The notes under the pieces were generated by a model. The model was not told where the DNA came from and did no database searches. It saw nothing but the letters and a program-made list of their open reading frames with translations. Below are positions 24,841 through 37,425 of a stretch of DNA of 64,000 nt, one piece after another. How positions within the stretch are numbered: position 1 is the first letter of the stretch; every line of letters starts with the position of its first letter. A program made the translations under genes and the position numbers. The stretch comes from Dillenia suffruticosa (lineage: Eukaryota > Streptophyta > Magnoliopsida > Dilleniales > Dilleniaceae): positions 15,067,001 to 15,131,000 of the forward strand of contig JAVTVX010000026.1 of assembly GCA_033439265.1 (NCBI GenBank). Reading direction: 5' to 3'.

Positions 24841-26130
24841 ATTTTGGTACAATCAAATGGAAAAATTAGGTTTCAATATACTAGTGTTCACATATAAAAA
24901 TTAATTGCATGTCTAGAATAAGGAAACAAGCATGCCGGTAACTAGCATTATGCTGTACTCTTTCTTAGTCCAGACTCTATGGAAAAGATTCAGCTCCCCT
25001 GTATTAGTTTTCTACAAGTGATGCAACTAATAGGGGTCTATACCAAATTAGAGTTTATATGTGTGAAATGAGTGGTCACACTTGAAGCAGCAAATTAGTT
25101 CTTTTTTCTCCTCTTTCATGCATTCTCTAATCATATCTTACAAACCAAATGCTCCATTGCAATTTTGGGCCACAAGATTAATTATTATGTGCCTGTAGTT
25201 TGCAGTGGTTGATCACCAAAAACTGCAATGATTTTCTGTGCCAGATAACTTCAGAGGAGCTCCATGGCCATGGAGAATACAATTGTTTCTGCATCTCAAA
25301 GAGAATTTTGTTCTTGCATAGTTTTATCCTTTTTTTTCCCCGGGGGGGGGGGGGGGGTTAAATCCTCTTATGAACGTTCCCAAAAGGATAACATTCCCAT
25401 GAATAGATACATAAGTGTATCCTGTTACTTTGTCAGCCCACTTTTTGACTACGTAGACCAATTTTACATGTAATATCCATATTTAAAATACATAGAACGG
25501 GTGGAACATAATTCCTGAAATGGTGAAGCCTAGATATTGAAACCTGATGTCATTAGACATGGAATTCTTCAAGCGATTAACTTCAGTGACAGAGTAACCA
25601 ACACGAGCTACAGGAATTCTTAATCAAGATACATAAAACTCTCTAGGGTTTCAATGTATTCAGTCGCCTAAACCGCCTTGTTTATCCAGGGAAGTGACAA
25701 CAATAATCATTCAAACATAAGTTGAAGAGAGTCCTCCTTACTCAAATTTCATCCAGAAATGGGCTAAGAACAACTCTATATGATCCCAACCTCATGTTTC
25801 TTGGATTCATGTTATCACCATTTTCAATAATCCATATTTCGAAAATTCATTTAGCCCTAGTATGCTCTAAAGAGAAGATGAAAGAGGAAGGGGGCGTATT
25901 TGCTTCCGTCAAATTCCTCGGAAGAGCTCGAACTGGTAGTAGAAGAAGTGATTAAAGACCTGAATGTGAGAGATCAAGAGGAGAAGGAGGTGGGTTTCAA
26001 TAAGGACATAAAAAAGGAATAGAGGTTCGATTCCGGAAATGGTTTGAAATTTAAAAGAAACGATGTCGAGGGAGAGGAGTTTGCTACTTCCAGGTAAAGA
26101 GAGAAACTTCGTCACTCATAATTTCAAAAC
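24841..26130 (-). repeat. Duplicated locus, copy A (5' part of an unidentified minus-strand gene)
   Basis: 24841-25015 matches 37546-37640 and 46755-46930. 25760-26110 matches the 5' core present in copies B, C and D. On the minus strand the core reads a Ser-rich run then a short acidic motif (SSSSSEEFDGSKYAP, about 25895-25940). An exon-like frame at about 25626-25562 on the minus strand (RVGYSVTEVNRLKNSMSNDIR) has good borders (CCTGTAG before, ATCAG\|GT after). The upstream Ser-rich frame has a stop, so this copy is probably broken. Confidence 0.5.
25339..25357. repeat. Poly-G tract
   Basis: An uninterrupted G run within copy A. Such runs are prone to length error in assembly. Confidence 0.8.
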
Positions 26131-26552
26131 ATCCTAAGATTTTAGAATCCAACTATAATTAAATAAATTTTATTTTGATATATGTTATTCTTTTTGGGTT
26201 TTTCCGAACTAAAACCTTTTCTTGTAATAATAATAGAAAAATGCCCCTTCTCGTATTTTCTTTCATAGGAATAGATTTTTTACTTGCAGATGAAATTGAA
26301 TTAATTTCATACTATGGGACAAACTAATAAGCCTAATTAAAGATGCAGATAGTTTTGAACACAAGTGAATTATATAAATTTGTAATACATGTTTAAATTT
26401 GAAATATGCATTATCCATTGAAAATGATCCCACAAGATGTACTATTCATTCAATATTAATAGCTAGCTTTCGATTAGAGGAGGACCAAATCTCTCTGCCC
26501 GCTCCAAACCATCCAGGTAGTGAAGCAAATTATGCAAATATATGTTTTACAC

Positions 26553-26615
<63 letters not shown>

Positions 26616-27835
26616 TCTATGAAATTTTGATATTTTGAGGGATTCCAATGAAGTTGTGGAGTGAACCAAAAGGTGGGGGGAAACAGGAGTACAGATATAG
26701 GTATACAAAACTAACCGGTTTTACTTGGGAAAGGTTGAATCTCCCATTAAAAATTGTGTAATCTTTGTTGGATTATTTTGAATGTTGCATTCTATAGCGT
26801 TGGGATGAGCTCCTACTTTTCCACAATTTTTAGCATTGTAAAAGCCTATGCAATGATTGTATATTTTTAATTGTTCACCTAGATAAACTAAATTTATATT
26901 ATTTATTCATTATAAGGCCTATCTTTTAAATCTAATTGACTTGTGTATATTAATCTGATTAAAACTACATACAAAAAGCATGACTTATTAGTATATGAAC
27001 CCTAACATAACACAATTTGTAAGTGATCGATAAAAGTGACATTTGATCAATCGTATGCTATTATTTGTTTGTCTCCCTGTTGATTAGGGATGATTTACTT
27101 TGATCATCATGAGTATAAACTCTATGATTGATGTTGCATGTAATTAGCTTGGAGTAGTACTTGTAGTATGATTTATTAAATAGTATAAAATAAAAAAATG
27201 ATACGTTAAAACTGTATATAATTTATGTATTCTTCATTTCAATGTGCGGATAATATGTGAAACTAACACGTACCATGAGTAAGACTTTTGCAAGTCAACT
27301 ACCTTGCAAGTTAGCTATGTATATGTAATATACAATCTACGATATTTGTTTCTGAAGTCGTATCATTAGTTGTCTTAAATGATTATCCAAAAACTAGTAC
27401 CAGTAATATGATGATCATATCAGTCAAAAATTTTGTATATTAGGTATATAGTATTTGTTAGTTAAGACATACACATACAATAAAGAATTCATGTTGATTG
27501 TGTCAGAAATCGTCATCTTGAGTTGTTTTAGTTGACTATTAGGAAACACGTCCAATGATATGATTTTATATCATATCGAATATTTTTAAAATTTGTCAAT
27601 ATCGATCCATCAATGAAAAATAAATTAAATATTTTGGATCTCATGTAATTTGGACGAGAGATTTAAACAATTACATAATTAAGCAAATGATGTTAGGGTA
27701 ACATGTAGAAATACATACATATTAAAAATAAAATAATAGATATTTATTTATTGATTTCTATAAATAATACAATATTTATTTTAAAATGCAACTCTATTTA
27801 TTTAATGGAATTAATTTTAATTTTAATGCATCTAT
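26131..27835. repeat. Flank of P450 copy 1, duplicated at 52.9-54.5 kb
   Basis: The same order of short landmarks occurs in 52921-54455: a CCTAAGATTTT start, a segment beginning AGATGCAGATAGTTTTGAAC, a GA microsatellite, TTTTACTTGGGAAAGG, and a GGGATGATTTACTTTGATCA motif. No coding frame is preserved between the copies, so this is duplicated intergenic DNA. Confidence 0.75.
26559..26612. repeat. (GA)n microsatellite
   Basis: About 27 GA units. The duplicated site at 53388-53422 has about 17 units, so the array has changed length since duplication. Confidence 0.9.
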
Positions 27836-30756
27836 TGTCACACCCCGAATCGGGATCGTGAACAACCGCCCGTTGTCCTAAATGTCGGCTGTATTTTTAT
27901 AGAAAATCGGACAGAATCTTTCCATAAATCGACGGTTTCTCATGTACAATTTCACCTATATATCACATTCATCCTGTAAAATAAATAAATGGCAATCACG
28001 ACCTTTCCAAAATCAACAATTACCACATCCAATATCTAGAACAATGCAAGATTATAAAATTTCTAACAGTTCTTCCCAAGTAACATTCAAATACGTACAA
28101 TCGCCTCAATGCAAAGAAAATATGAGAGTTTCACAATTAAATATATATAAATTATACGGTCATCCCAAAATAAGTATATGGCAAACTACGGATCTCAATG
28201 TCAAAATCTCGCTGGGTTGAAAATAAATTACGGAATTCATCTTTCAAATTTAAACTTAAATCTCACCGTCGTGAATCACCCAAATCCACCAAAATCTCTA
28301 AAATATGAAGCGTCGGTCCAGCACAATAATAATCCTGTCTGAGGAGGGGAAAGAGAGGGGTGAGTATCATAGGAAGCTACCCAGTGAGTAAGGGAGTAAT
28401 ATCAAGTATAAATAGTTGGGTGAACCACTGGAGTGTCAAATAATATCATTTGAAACAAAAATTTACATTTCTCAGTAAAATATAATATTTTTAGCATTTT
28501 GAAATCATTTAATCAATCACACGATACAAGTATGTATGCATTCATTTAAAAATCAAATAATAGTAGAGCAAGTCAAAGATAATCCTGGCAAACGTCAACC
28601 ATGACCAAACACAGGCGTATGGGGGTTTTATTATGCATAAACTTTAAAATCGTTCTCTACCCCGACGTTGGCCATGAGTTCACCGGGGCTAACTCATCAT
28701 CGTGTATAGGACCCCTCCCGGTGCTAGACGGTGGCGTCACACACGTCCTCTACCTATGTGGGTTTAACCGGCCGCACCTATAGCTCTTAGAATGAATGAC
28801 GTTTGCTGATACCTCCTGCAGAAGCGTATTCGAGCAACCTATGTCTCTACAAACACCCTTCGTAACTACGGAATCATCAATATATCATCATAGTATCACA
28901 AGGGTACAACGTCCCACAAATAAAATCATATTATCGTATAATTAGTGGGCATCCAACTCAAATAATTTATCAAAACATTTCAAATCTGCGTGCCAATACG
29001 TTTCATCGAATCATTACAAACAGCATATCAAAGCAACGGTAGAAAAGAAAATTATCAATTTTCAAATAATGACACAATTTTTGTTTCATCTCAAAGCATG
29101 GATGGATAATTATCGTAAATATAATTCAAAACACTCTAATAATCACAAAACAGATTTGAGATTTAATATCATACGTCGAATCAATGCATATTAAAAATAT
29201 GTTTTATCGAAAACACATTTTACTATTTTATACAAGAGATTAGGGTTCCACTCATATATGTAGGGAAGGTGGTCAGTCCCTATTTTTCAAATCAATCCAA
29301 TTGACTCCTCGAGTCTCCAAAAGACAAATATAATCAAACTATCAAATTTTTATATTAAATAAAACCCTAATAAGAGATTTTCAATTTTTCTTTCCAATTT
29401 AATATAATCTTAATTTACACAATCATTTCTAAATTCTCGTTTTATCAAATTTCAAATCATTTGTCTCACAAATGATCAAATTTTAAATATTTCTCTAATT
29501 TTCCTTGAATTTAACACATTTTCGAATAGATATATAACTTCCGATTTTAAATTCAACCTAAAATCAACAAAATTTATTCAAACTTTGAAATGAGTGTATT
29601 TCTCTCACTTAGGGTTTCTCGGGTTTCAGGGGTTTCAGATTTAGGTGTTGTTCGTCAGTCGGATTGGTCTAAAACCTGTAATATTTCCAAATTTGAACGA
29701 TATTAGCAACAATTAAATTTCTAACACCAAACCCTAGAATTTCAACCAAATCATAGTCGTTACTTGCAGTGAAGATGCAGGTGAGCTTTTGAAGTGGAAA
29801 GCCGATTGCGGGCTTGCGGGCCGTAACGAGCGATTGCGGGCTTGCGGGCCGTAACGAGCTCGCGGGCTGACGGGCTGGTGGGCTGGCGGGCTGCCCTGCT
29901 GGTGGGCTCGCGGGCTCGTAGCCTAGCTTGCTGGCCGTAGAGGGCTTTGCGGGCCGCAGTGGGCTCGCGAGTTAGCAGTGGGCTTCGCGGGTCAACAGTG
30001 GGCTTCGCGGCTTGGTGGGCTCTCACAGGCTAGGCCTCGCGCTTGCGAGCTGGATCGCGCTCGCGAGTGGATCACGCACTGGAGCGCGCTCGCGCTCGTG
30101 CAGTGGGTCGCACTCTGGAGCGCGCTCGTGCTCGTGCTGGGGCGAGCTCGCACAGTGGGTCGCGTGCTGGAGCGCGCTGTGCTCTCGCAGAGGGTTGCGT
30201 TGGAGTCGCGCGTTGTGGACTGGAGTGCGCTCTTGTGCAGGCGTGCTCCCGAGCAGGCGCGCGCTCACGCTGTGGAGCGCTCGGGCAGAAGGTTCAGTGC
30301 AATGGTGCGCTCGTGCGAGGAAGGAGGCACTGCAGGCTAGCGCGCTCGCGTGAGGAGGGAGGAGCAGCGGCGGCTGGGTGCGGTTGCGATGGTGGTGAGC
30401 GGCAGTGCAGGCAGCGGTGATCGGGCGCGGCTGCGGGAGAGGAAGAGACGGAGTAAGAGAGAGAGAGGAAGAGAGAGAGAGAGAGAGAGAGAGAGATGGG
30501 ATGAGAGAGAGAATTAGGGTTTAAAGCTCTAATTCAATTTGGGGGGAGAGTGCTGCGTTTCACTCCAAAACGCAGCACCTCCTCTCTCTCTGTTTTTTTT
30601 TATTCGGTGTTATATCTATTAAATTAACATATAATATTATAATTATTTTGGAATGATAATAAATATGTACTAAGTCCCTTCTCTACCCTAAAAAAATTCA
30701 TTTAATATTTATTATTTGCTAATATATATATATATATATATATATTTTGTGTTACA
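27836..30756. mobile_element. Solo LTR, copy 1 (2.9 kb)
   Basis: Begins TGTCACACCCCGAATCGGG and ends GTGTTACA, so it has TG...CA ends with a short inverted terminal match. It is homologous to 48743-51955 in order: head, a GGGGTGAGTATC segment, a GGTGCTAGACGG segment, a GC-rich GCGGGCT array, a GA run, then a GAATTAGGG / CTAATTCAATT segment and an ACGCAGC repeat. No primer-binding site or coding domain adjoins it. The flanking pentamers (TCTAT, TTAAT) do not form a good target duplication. Long LTRs of this type occur in chromovirus gypsy elements (Tekay-like); that lineage is inferred. Confidence 0.75.
29775..30430. repeat. GC-rich GCGGGCT / GCGCTCG array in solo LTR 1
   Basis: Short degenerate units rich in GCGGGCT, then GCGCTCG, raise GC far above the AT-rich surroundings. 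Several overlapping frames of 80-125 codons are open on both strands here, which follows from composition; none is a credible gene. Confidence 0.8.
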
Positions 30757-33222
30757 TTAATTGGAAGTGAAGAATGATGTAGAAAGAAAAGAAGTTTAGG
30801 GCTGGATTGTAATATTTTTCAAAAGTTATATGGCCAGTTTGTAATTTCAAAACCTCTCTTATTTAATAATTTTTAAATCCTTTTGTTTTATAATTTAAAA
30901 AATTATTAGGACTGTTTTGCAATTTTAAAAATGAAGAGAGATACTTTTATAATTTTGAAAAATACAGACTCTAAAGGTCATTAAATTTTAATTAAACTCT
31001 TTAATTAAAATTCTCTCTCTTGGTTGCTTAAGTCTTGTAACCCAATTGAAGCACTTACATATTTTTGGAGAGATTCTCCTCCACCTAGAAAACATATGAG
31101 AGTTGAGTCAAGATATAGAGAAGAAGATCTGATTTTGTGGATTTTCAGATATAGGTATGAGTATCAGTGAAGATTTATTGTAGATTAGAGATTTTATTTT
31201 TGGAATATCATGTTTTGTAATATTATTTTTCATTTGATAATTTTATTCCTCAACTTATTTTGATGCATTCAGTGAAATAGACACAACATTTTAATTTTAA
31301 ATCCAACAATGACATCATGCGCCTTGCACATGACTATTCCCACATTTCTTTTTTCAAAATTTCCCTCATGAATAATAATAATAATAATAATTATATTATT
31401 ATTATTATAAATTATATTATCAACTTTCACAAATTATAAAGTATTTTTATTAGAATACAATTCTTATTATTTAGTGAAATTAATTAAAATTAAAATAATT
31501 TTAAAATAATTAATTAATTTAATAAATTGTATGATAATTATTTCAAAATTAAAATAAATATATCATAAATCTCTTTTACGTTATATATTCTTATTTTGTG
31601 CAATACCTAGATGAGCCTAATACACATGAGACGCATTAGGGAAGAAACAATCAGTAGCCTAATACACACAACCCTAATTTGGACTATGAAAGAAACACAA
31701 ATCTCCTGGTTTTTACATCCTAATACACATGAGACACGCATTATGTGTAGCCGCCCTTGACTACATTAAAAGAAGGTATGCCGAGGAGGAAAATTTGAAT
31801 TCAAAGTCCCAAAACAACCGATCAGACAAATTGGGCAAATCCCAAAGTTGACAACATAGATATAATCTCCTACCTTTATGATCCAGGACACAATACGTAC
31901 AACACAAGCCTTTTCTCGATGCCCCCTCAAAAAATTAAACCTCAAGGCTGCTGTGAGGATACTGTTCTCCATTTGACCAAGGGCTTTGGTTCAGATGTTT
32001 GGCTAGAATTCCTTTTATCTTCGTCGAACCCTACAAAAAATCTTTGAGGAATAAACAAAACCTGTTGCTTTGCTTTTTGCACTTCTTTGTGCAAATTCTC
32101 AAGAGTCGAGTCATAAATGATAGGCACATGAGAATAGTCCTAGCACTCAACCAAATTACATCAGAATAAAGGCGACAGGTTGCTAGCATGGCATGTTGTC
32201 AGTGTCATGCTTCATAATAGTGTATAAATTAACCTTCAGGTTTTTCAAGGACACCTATGGTGACCATGATAATCATTAAGACTAAGATGATGAGGGGTCT
32301 TATCAATTTGATGAATTTAATATTTTGAATGAAACAAAATACTTTTCATGATTGAAAGGGAAGAAAAAGAAGAACGATTTTAATTTTGACTATACAAATC
32401 ATTATCGACAACATTTGAGTGTGTTTGTAGGACAAAATTAATATGGTGTGATTTTAAAAATTTCAAATCTCGCTCCATTATTTCTGACAACTGAGAAAGA
32501 AGAGAGAGGAGACAAAAAAAAAAAAAAAGTTTTTCCATCCCTACAACTTTTCCTTCGGAAGAGGAGAGAGGAGAGAGAACGACGGATGAACAAAAATGGC
32601 GGAGGAGAAGAGAGGAGAAAGAAAAAAGAGAGAAGAAACAACATGGAAGAGAGAGGAGAGGGAAAGATTAAGTTTTAACTAATAGAAAAACTGAAGGCCG
32701 ATAACCGGTAGCCAATAGATGTTAATTGATATTAGTGTAGGTTGTATAATTGATAATAAATTTCAACAACTAAGAATTATAAATTCTAATTCAAATATCC
32801 AACACTAAATAAATTTTAATTTTTTAATATAAACAAAATGTCTTGAAAATGAATTCAAAAGATTTAAAATAGTCCAACAAAAAATATGTCAAGTGCAAAA
32901 CAAGAAGCAAGTTTCAAATATTTAACAACAAAAGATTGCTAAACATTATCCTCATGGTAAGGATTTAATCTTATGGCGATGCAGAGGGAAAATCTTCGGC
33001 TAAACAGTGATTGGGACTGTAATTTCCACAGGCTCATCATCAACATCGTAAAACATTTTCACCAGCTCATTCTCAATGTTAATTTAGTTGATAACCTAAT
33101 GGTTCACGTTGGAATAGAAAAATGCATTCTTGATGGTCACGTTGGAAAGGGATAGAAAAATGTAGTCTTGGGTCAGTCATAGTTGTTGTTTTCACTTTGA
33201 ACAGAAGGATGCCCAGTAATTC
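30757..33222. other. Upstream region of P450 copy 1
   Basis: 30850-33222 is largely duplicated at 55250-57970. It contains the empty-site counterpart of SINE copy 2 (31020-31080) and an (AAT)n run near 31370-31400. It also holds a stretch at 31811-32152 that is missing from the second copy. No complete gene is seen. Confidence 0.6.
31811..32152 (-). pseudogene. Copy-specific segment with gene-like frames
   Basis: Present in P450 flank 1 but absent from flank 2, where GGTCCC is followed within a few bases by the shared AATTACATCAGAATAAAG. On the minus strand it reads a 61-codon frame (32127-31942) containing IIYDSTLENLHKEVQKAKQQ and ending VKWRTVSSQQP. I do not recognise the protein. It may be a captured exon in one copy or a deletion in the other. 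Confidence 0.3.
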
Positions 33223-33224
33223 TC

Positions 33225-33233
33225 TATAAAAGG
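33225..33233 (+). promoter_or_regulatory. TATA box of P450 copy 1
   Basis: TATAAAAGG lies 36 bases before the ATG at 33269, which implies a very short 5' UTR. The same box is kept before the second copy. Confidence 0.65.
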
Positions 33234-33268
33234 ATCGCAACACTAACGCCCTCAATGCACTACAAACC

Positions 33269-35193
33269 ATGATTCTTTTCCTTTTGAGCTCTCTATTTCT
33301 GGGCCTTCTCTTAAGCATCATCATCTTCCTGCAGAAAACATGGTTCACTCCACTGCGCATACAGAATCTTATGAGATCACAAGGAATCAGAGGCCCTTCT
33401 TACGGGTTCCCCTTTGGAAATGCCAAGGAAATCGTTAGCATGTACAAGGAATCCATGAGCAAGCCCATGGATTTATCTCATGACATCTCAGCACGACTTC
33501 TTCCCCATGCCCATGCATACACCAAAGAATATGGTAAGGAAAACAGAAAAGATTTCGCTTTACTTTATTGCATGTCATACTCAGTGGCTGAAATATACAT
33601 TTTTCCATTTACTGGGAAAGGGAGGAATACCCTTATCTGGCTAGGTCCTCAACCGCAGTTAATCACCATGGATTCCAAGATAATCAGAGAGATGACAGAT
33701 AGAAAACATGGAGCTCATAGAAACTCAGTGGCCCAACGCTTTTTGGAGAAGCTGTTTGGAGATGGACTTGTCTTATCCAGGGGAGAAAAATGGGCAAAAG
33801 TTCGGAAACTTGCAGACCATGCTTTTCATGGTGAGAGCTTAAAGGTAAAGCTTCTACGTGCTTAAAAAGTCCCAATTCAGGTCATGCTTATGTGTGAGCT
33901 ACAAACAAGTGCTCACACTGATGTAAGCATTTGAATTCATAATTTGGTACCCTGACTGTGCCATACAGAATATGGTGCCGGCGATGATCACTAGTGCTGA
34001 GGCAATGGTGGAAAGATGGAAAGATTATGAAGGCAAAGAGATAGAAGTTTTCAAGGAATTTAAGGTCCTCACATCAGAAGTGATTTCCAGGACAGCTTTT
34101 GGAAGCAGTTATCTGCAAGGAAAAGACATCTTTGAGATGCTGGCAAAGTTAACTGTTATAGTGTTCAGAAATAGTTTCAAGATCAGGTTGCCGGGAATCA
34201 GGTATGTCAATCAATCTTCTCAAGAAGTATTTTGATCCCATGCTTTTGACTGCATGCTTTACATGTATTCGAAATTCTCGTTTCAGTAAAATCATAAGAT
34301 CAAGTGACGATATTGAATCTGAGAAACTTGAAAAAGGAATATGGAGCATGATTGTACAGATTGTAAAGAAGAGGGAGGAGAAAATAGAGAGGGGAGAAAT
34401 GGAAGATTACGGGGGTGATTTTCTTGGATTGCTTATAAAGGCCCATCATGATGCTGATGAGAAGAAGAGGATCTCCCTTCAGGATTTGATTGACGAATGC
34501 AAGACATTTTACAGTGCTGGAAATGAGACAACTGCAGGCCTACTTTCATGGACTGTTCTTCTTCTAGCCATCCATGAAGACTGGCAAGAGAAAGCAAGAA
34601 AGGAAGTATTCGACTTATTTGGCCAAGACAATCCAAATTCAGATGGCATTAACAAAATGAAGATAGTAAGCAAATCATAGCCTGTATAATTGCATTCTTA
34701 AAGATTATAATTGTGTCTGACTTCATTAAATTGCCCTCTCACTCTCTCTTTTTGCTACGTACAGATGACCATGATAATAAATGAAAGTTTAAGACTCTAC
34801 CCTCCAGCTATTGGTACTTCAAGAACAACCATGAGGGAAGTCAGAGTGGGGGAGTTGATTCTTCCCGCAAATATTGATGTTTTTTTTCCCATCATAGAAA
34901 TTCAACATGATCCTAAAATATGGGGACCAGATGCACTTCTTTTCAAACCGGAGAGATTTTCAGGAGGAGTTGCTAAAGCCACAAACAGCAACTTACATGC
35001 ATTTCTTCCCTTTGGCCAGGGTCCTCGAATCTGTGTGGGCTCAAACTTTGCAGTCACAGAAGCCAAGATTGCTCTTTCAATGATTTTGCAGTGCTACTCA
35101 TTCACCCTGTCCCCTGCCTATGTCCATTCACCCTCTGTCAAAATCAATATAGAACCGCAGCATGGGATTCAGGTAATGCTCAAAGCCCTATAG
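33269..35193 (+). CDS. Cytochrome P450, CYP749A type (CYP72 clan), copy 1
   Basis: Join 33269-33533, 33621-33844, 33969-34201, 34287-34665, 34765-35193; 509 residues. All introns are GT-AG and phases close. An N-terminal membrane anchor (FLLSSLFLGLLLSIIIFL) is followed by a TP-R-IQ...QGIRGPSY segment typical of the CYP72 clan. Other motifs: I-helix AGNETT, K-helix ESLR, KPERF, and the haem loop FGQGPRICVG with its Cys ligand. The protein should be ER-bound and use NADPH-P450 reductase; substrate unknown. Intron 1 is 87 bp and has no stop in frame, so an unspliced reading would add 29 residues after KEYG; the family sequence shows it is an intron. Overall sequence resembles annotated CYP749A22-like proteins. 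Confidence 0.93.
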
Positions 35194-36177
35194 AACTGCC
35201 AACCAGAGTGTCAATAATGAATGTGGAAAGAGTTTCATAGAATAAAAACTAGAAGATGGCTCACAACCAGGAATAACTTGGACAAATGTGATCGAAGTTA
35301 CGAACATGAACACACTGATAGTCCCCCCATAGGCACTCCCTCCTCCCCCCCCCCCCCCCAACCCCAAAAAAAAAAGTTTGTATATTGAAGATTTCTGGTA
35401 TAAGTCCTAAATACAACTTCTTATTTTATTACCCTACTTTTTTTTTTGTTCAAACTAGATTAAATGCTTCCAATGCTGTCAAGGTTATGTTATGAAATAC
35501 TCCCTCACAATTCATTACAGGCGTGGGTGCGAATCCCCTTTAATGTAACCGGCAACAAATTGAAGTACACAAATAGATGTCTTCTATTATCACCAAATTA
35601 AATGAAAGAATAATAGAGCTTTCAATTTTCTTAGCATAAAATGATTTGACTCATTCCTCCGGTGTTAGTAAGGCAAAATCTTGCTCATAGTTTACACCCT
35701 TAAATCTAACTCACAAGACCGAGCCAAAGGTGCAAGGTTGAAAGTCTTTCATATGCTCTCACTGGTCTCATATTTGTTGTTCGAGTGAAAGAGGGAATTT
35801 GGTGGGATTATAGAATGCCTGGTTCTTAGATGAGGAAAACAATTCAATCAGTGCTGTGAGTTCAGTCCAATCAAGTCATTTACTTCGGTCATAGGTTGAA
35901 AGTCTATTTCCATTCGTAACCTTTTGGTTTACCTTACTCAGATTTCCCGAATTCGAATAAGATGAATAAAATATCATATCATTTCATTTAAGAAGAATGA
36001 AGGGAGACGATTATAATCTTATATGGTCTAAGGGTTATTTTTTATCGTGGATGTATAGAATAACCCAAAAATGATGGCCATCAAAAAGCTTAAGGCCATA
36101 TAGCCCCAGCTTGTCCAAATGTGTTCAACAGTCTTAACACAAGTAGCTCTGCCCATGATTCAAAGGACCTTTCAACT
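35194..36177. other. 3' flank of P450 copy 1
   Basis: 35194-35600 is duplicated behind copy 2 up to 60313, including a poly-C/poly-A tract (35347-35374). After CAAATAGA the copies part: here genomic sequence continues, there a CACTA terminus begins. The rest shows no feature. Confidence 0.65.
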
Positions 36178-36607
36178 TAGGGCTGTTACACGGATCGAGT
36201 TGATTTCGAGTCGCTCGTGAGCCGCTCGGTCAACCGCTCGATTCATCTCGAATTTGACCGAGTTTGAGTTGACTTTAAGTCGAATTCATCATATATCGAG
36301 TCGAATTCGAGTAGTAGAATTTTATATTCAAAAACTTGACGAGTAGCTCGATTACATATATTAATATATATTATATATATTTATATATGATTATAATATA
36401 AAAATAAAATAAAATAGAATATATTAATATATAATAAAATAATCGAGTTTTTGAGCCGAGTTCGAATAGTTTGTTATAAAGTCGAGTTGATTTCGAGCTC
36501 TATTATTTATTACTCGTTGAGTTCGAGTCGGGTAAAATAAATCGAGTTTGAGTTCGAGTACAAAGATATTCAATCTCAACTCGGCTCGGATACACCCTAT
36601 TTCAACA
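36170..36607. mobile_element. hAT-like MITE with 8 bp target duplication
   Basis: The element is 36178-36599 (422 bp). It starts TAGGGCTGTTACACGG and ends CGGATACACCCTA, giving imperfect inverted termini of the TAGGG-TGT class. The flanks are TTTCAACT (36170-36177) and TTTCAACA (36600-36607), matching at 7 of 8 positions. The inside is built of GAGTCGAG / TTCGAGT words and an AT-rich middle, with no coding frame. Size, termini and 8 bp duplication fit non-autonomous hAT elements. Confidence 0.8.
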
Positions 36608-37425
36608 GGTCAATGGTTTAGCATTTAGACCGTAACATTTAGCAACAAAAAAAAAAAATCTTTAGCTCAACTGGCGCTCTCAAACCAAACTAGATAGTCT
36701 CCTCCACCAAACAGGACCTTGATTCTTATCATTTCTCTCGGATATCAAAATCTCAAGGATTGTTTCCAGCCACGAGTTTCCACGTGACATAAGCACGCCT
36801 GGGTGGGGTGGGCCCTCATTTGCTTGGTCTTCGAACGCCCGTTGGTTGGTGCACTAGGCTAATAAAGACTTGACTTTTCAGATATGGCACCAGCGCCCAG
36901 CCTGGTGTGCCAGTTCCGAGTGACTCTATGTCCGGTCGGGCATAATATGTTCGCAATAGGTACAAATGGAATGTATCGCATGCTATAACCTCCTTTTTTT
37001 TTTTTCTTTTTTTCAAGAGAATAATTTAATAATCACAGTCCCTCCTTCAACCTAGATCCAGATTCAAATATCGTATAACAAAAAAAAAAAAAAACTTTCC
37101 CTTTTGGGCCTGGGGCCTTCCATCTTCCCTTTTTTTGTATGGGCCCTTCCATCAAATCTTTGTGAAGGGGCCCAATCTTGTATTTGATGGTTGGCGTGGC
37201 CATAGGCATCACTTATGACCGTCTTTGCCAGCAGTCGCAAACATTGATCGAGAATGATGAGGGGGTGCACAAACAATGTCATTGCCCGGGGAATTTGTTA
37301 GAGATACCATTGCTCTTCAAACTTCAACGTAGCTAAAAGAAATAGATGTCTTATCAGAAACAGTCATTACCAAAAAATTCCAGCATATGCCTAATTCCAC
37401 TCACGTCTCTAAATGTTGGGCACTT
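36608..37425. other. Unassigned region
   Basis: No supported gene. It contains T runs (36991-37005) and an A run (37079-37093). Confidence 0.4.

Noticed and set aside
29760-30420. Five overlapping open frames of 80-125 codons
   Set aside because: They lie on both strands of a GC-rich repeat array inside a solo LTR and translate to Ala/Arg-rich repeats. Composition explains them.
33534-33620. 29 extra residues in P450 copy 1 exon 1
   Set aside because: An 87 bp GT-AG intron without a stop; the family sequence continues directly from KEYG to RNTLIWLG.
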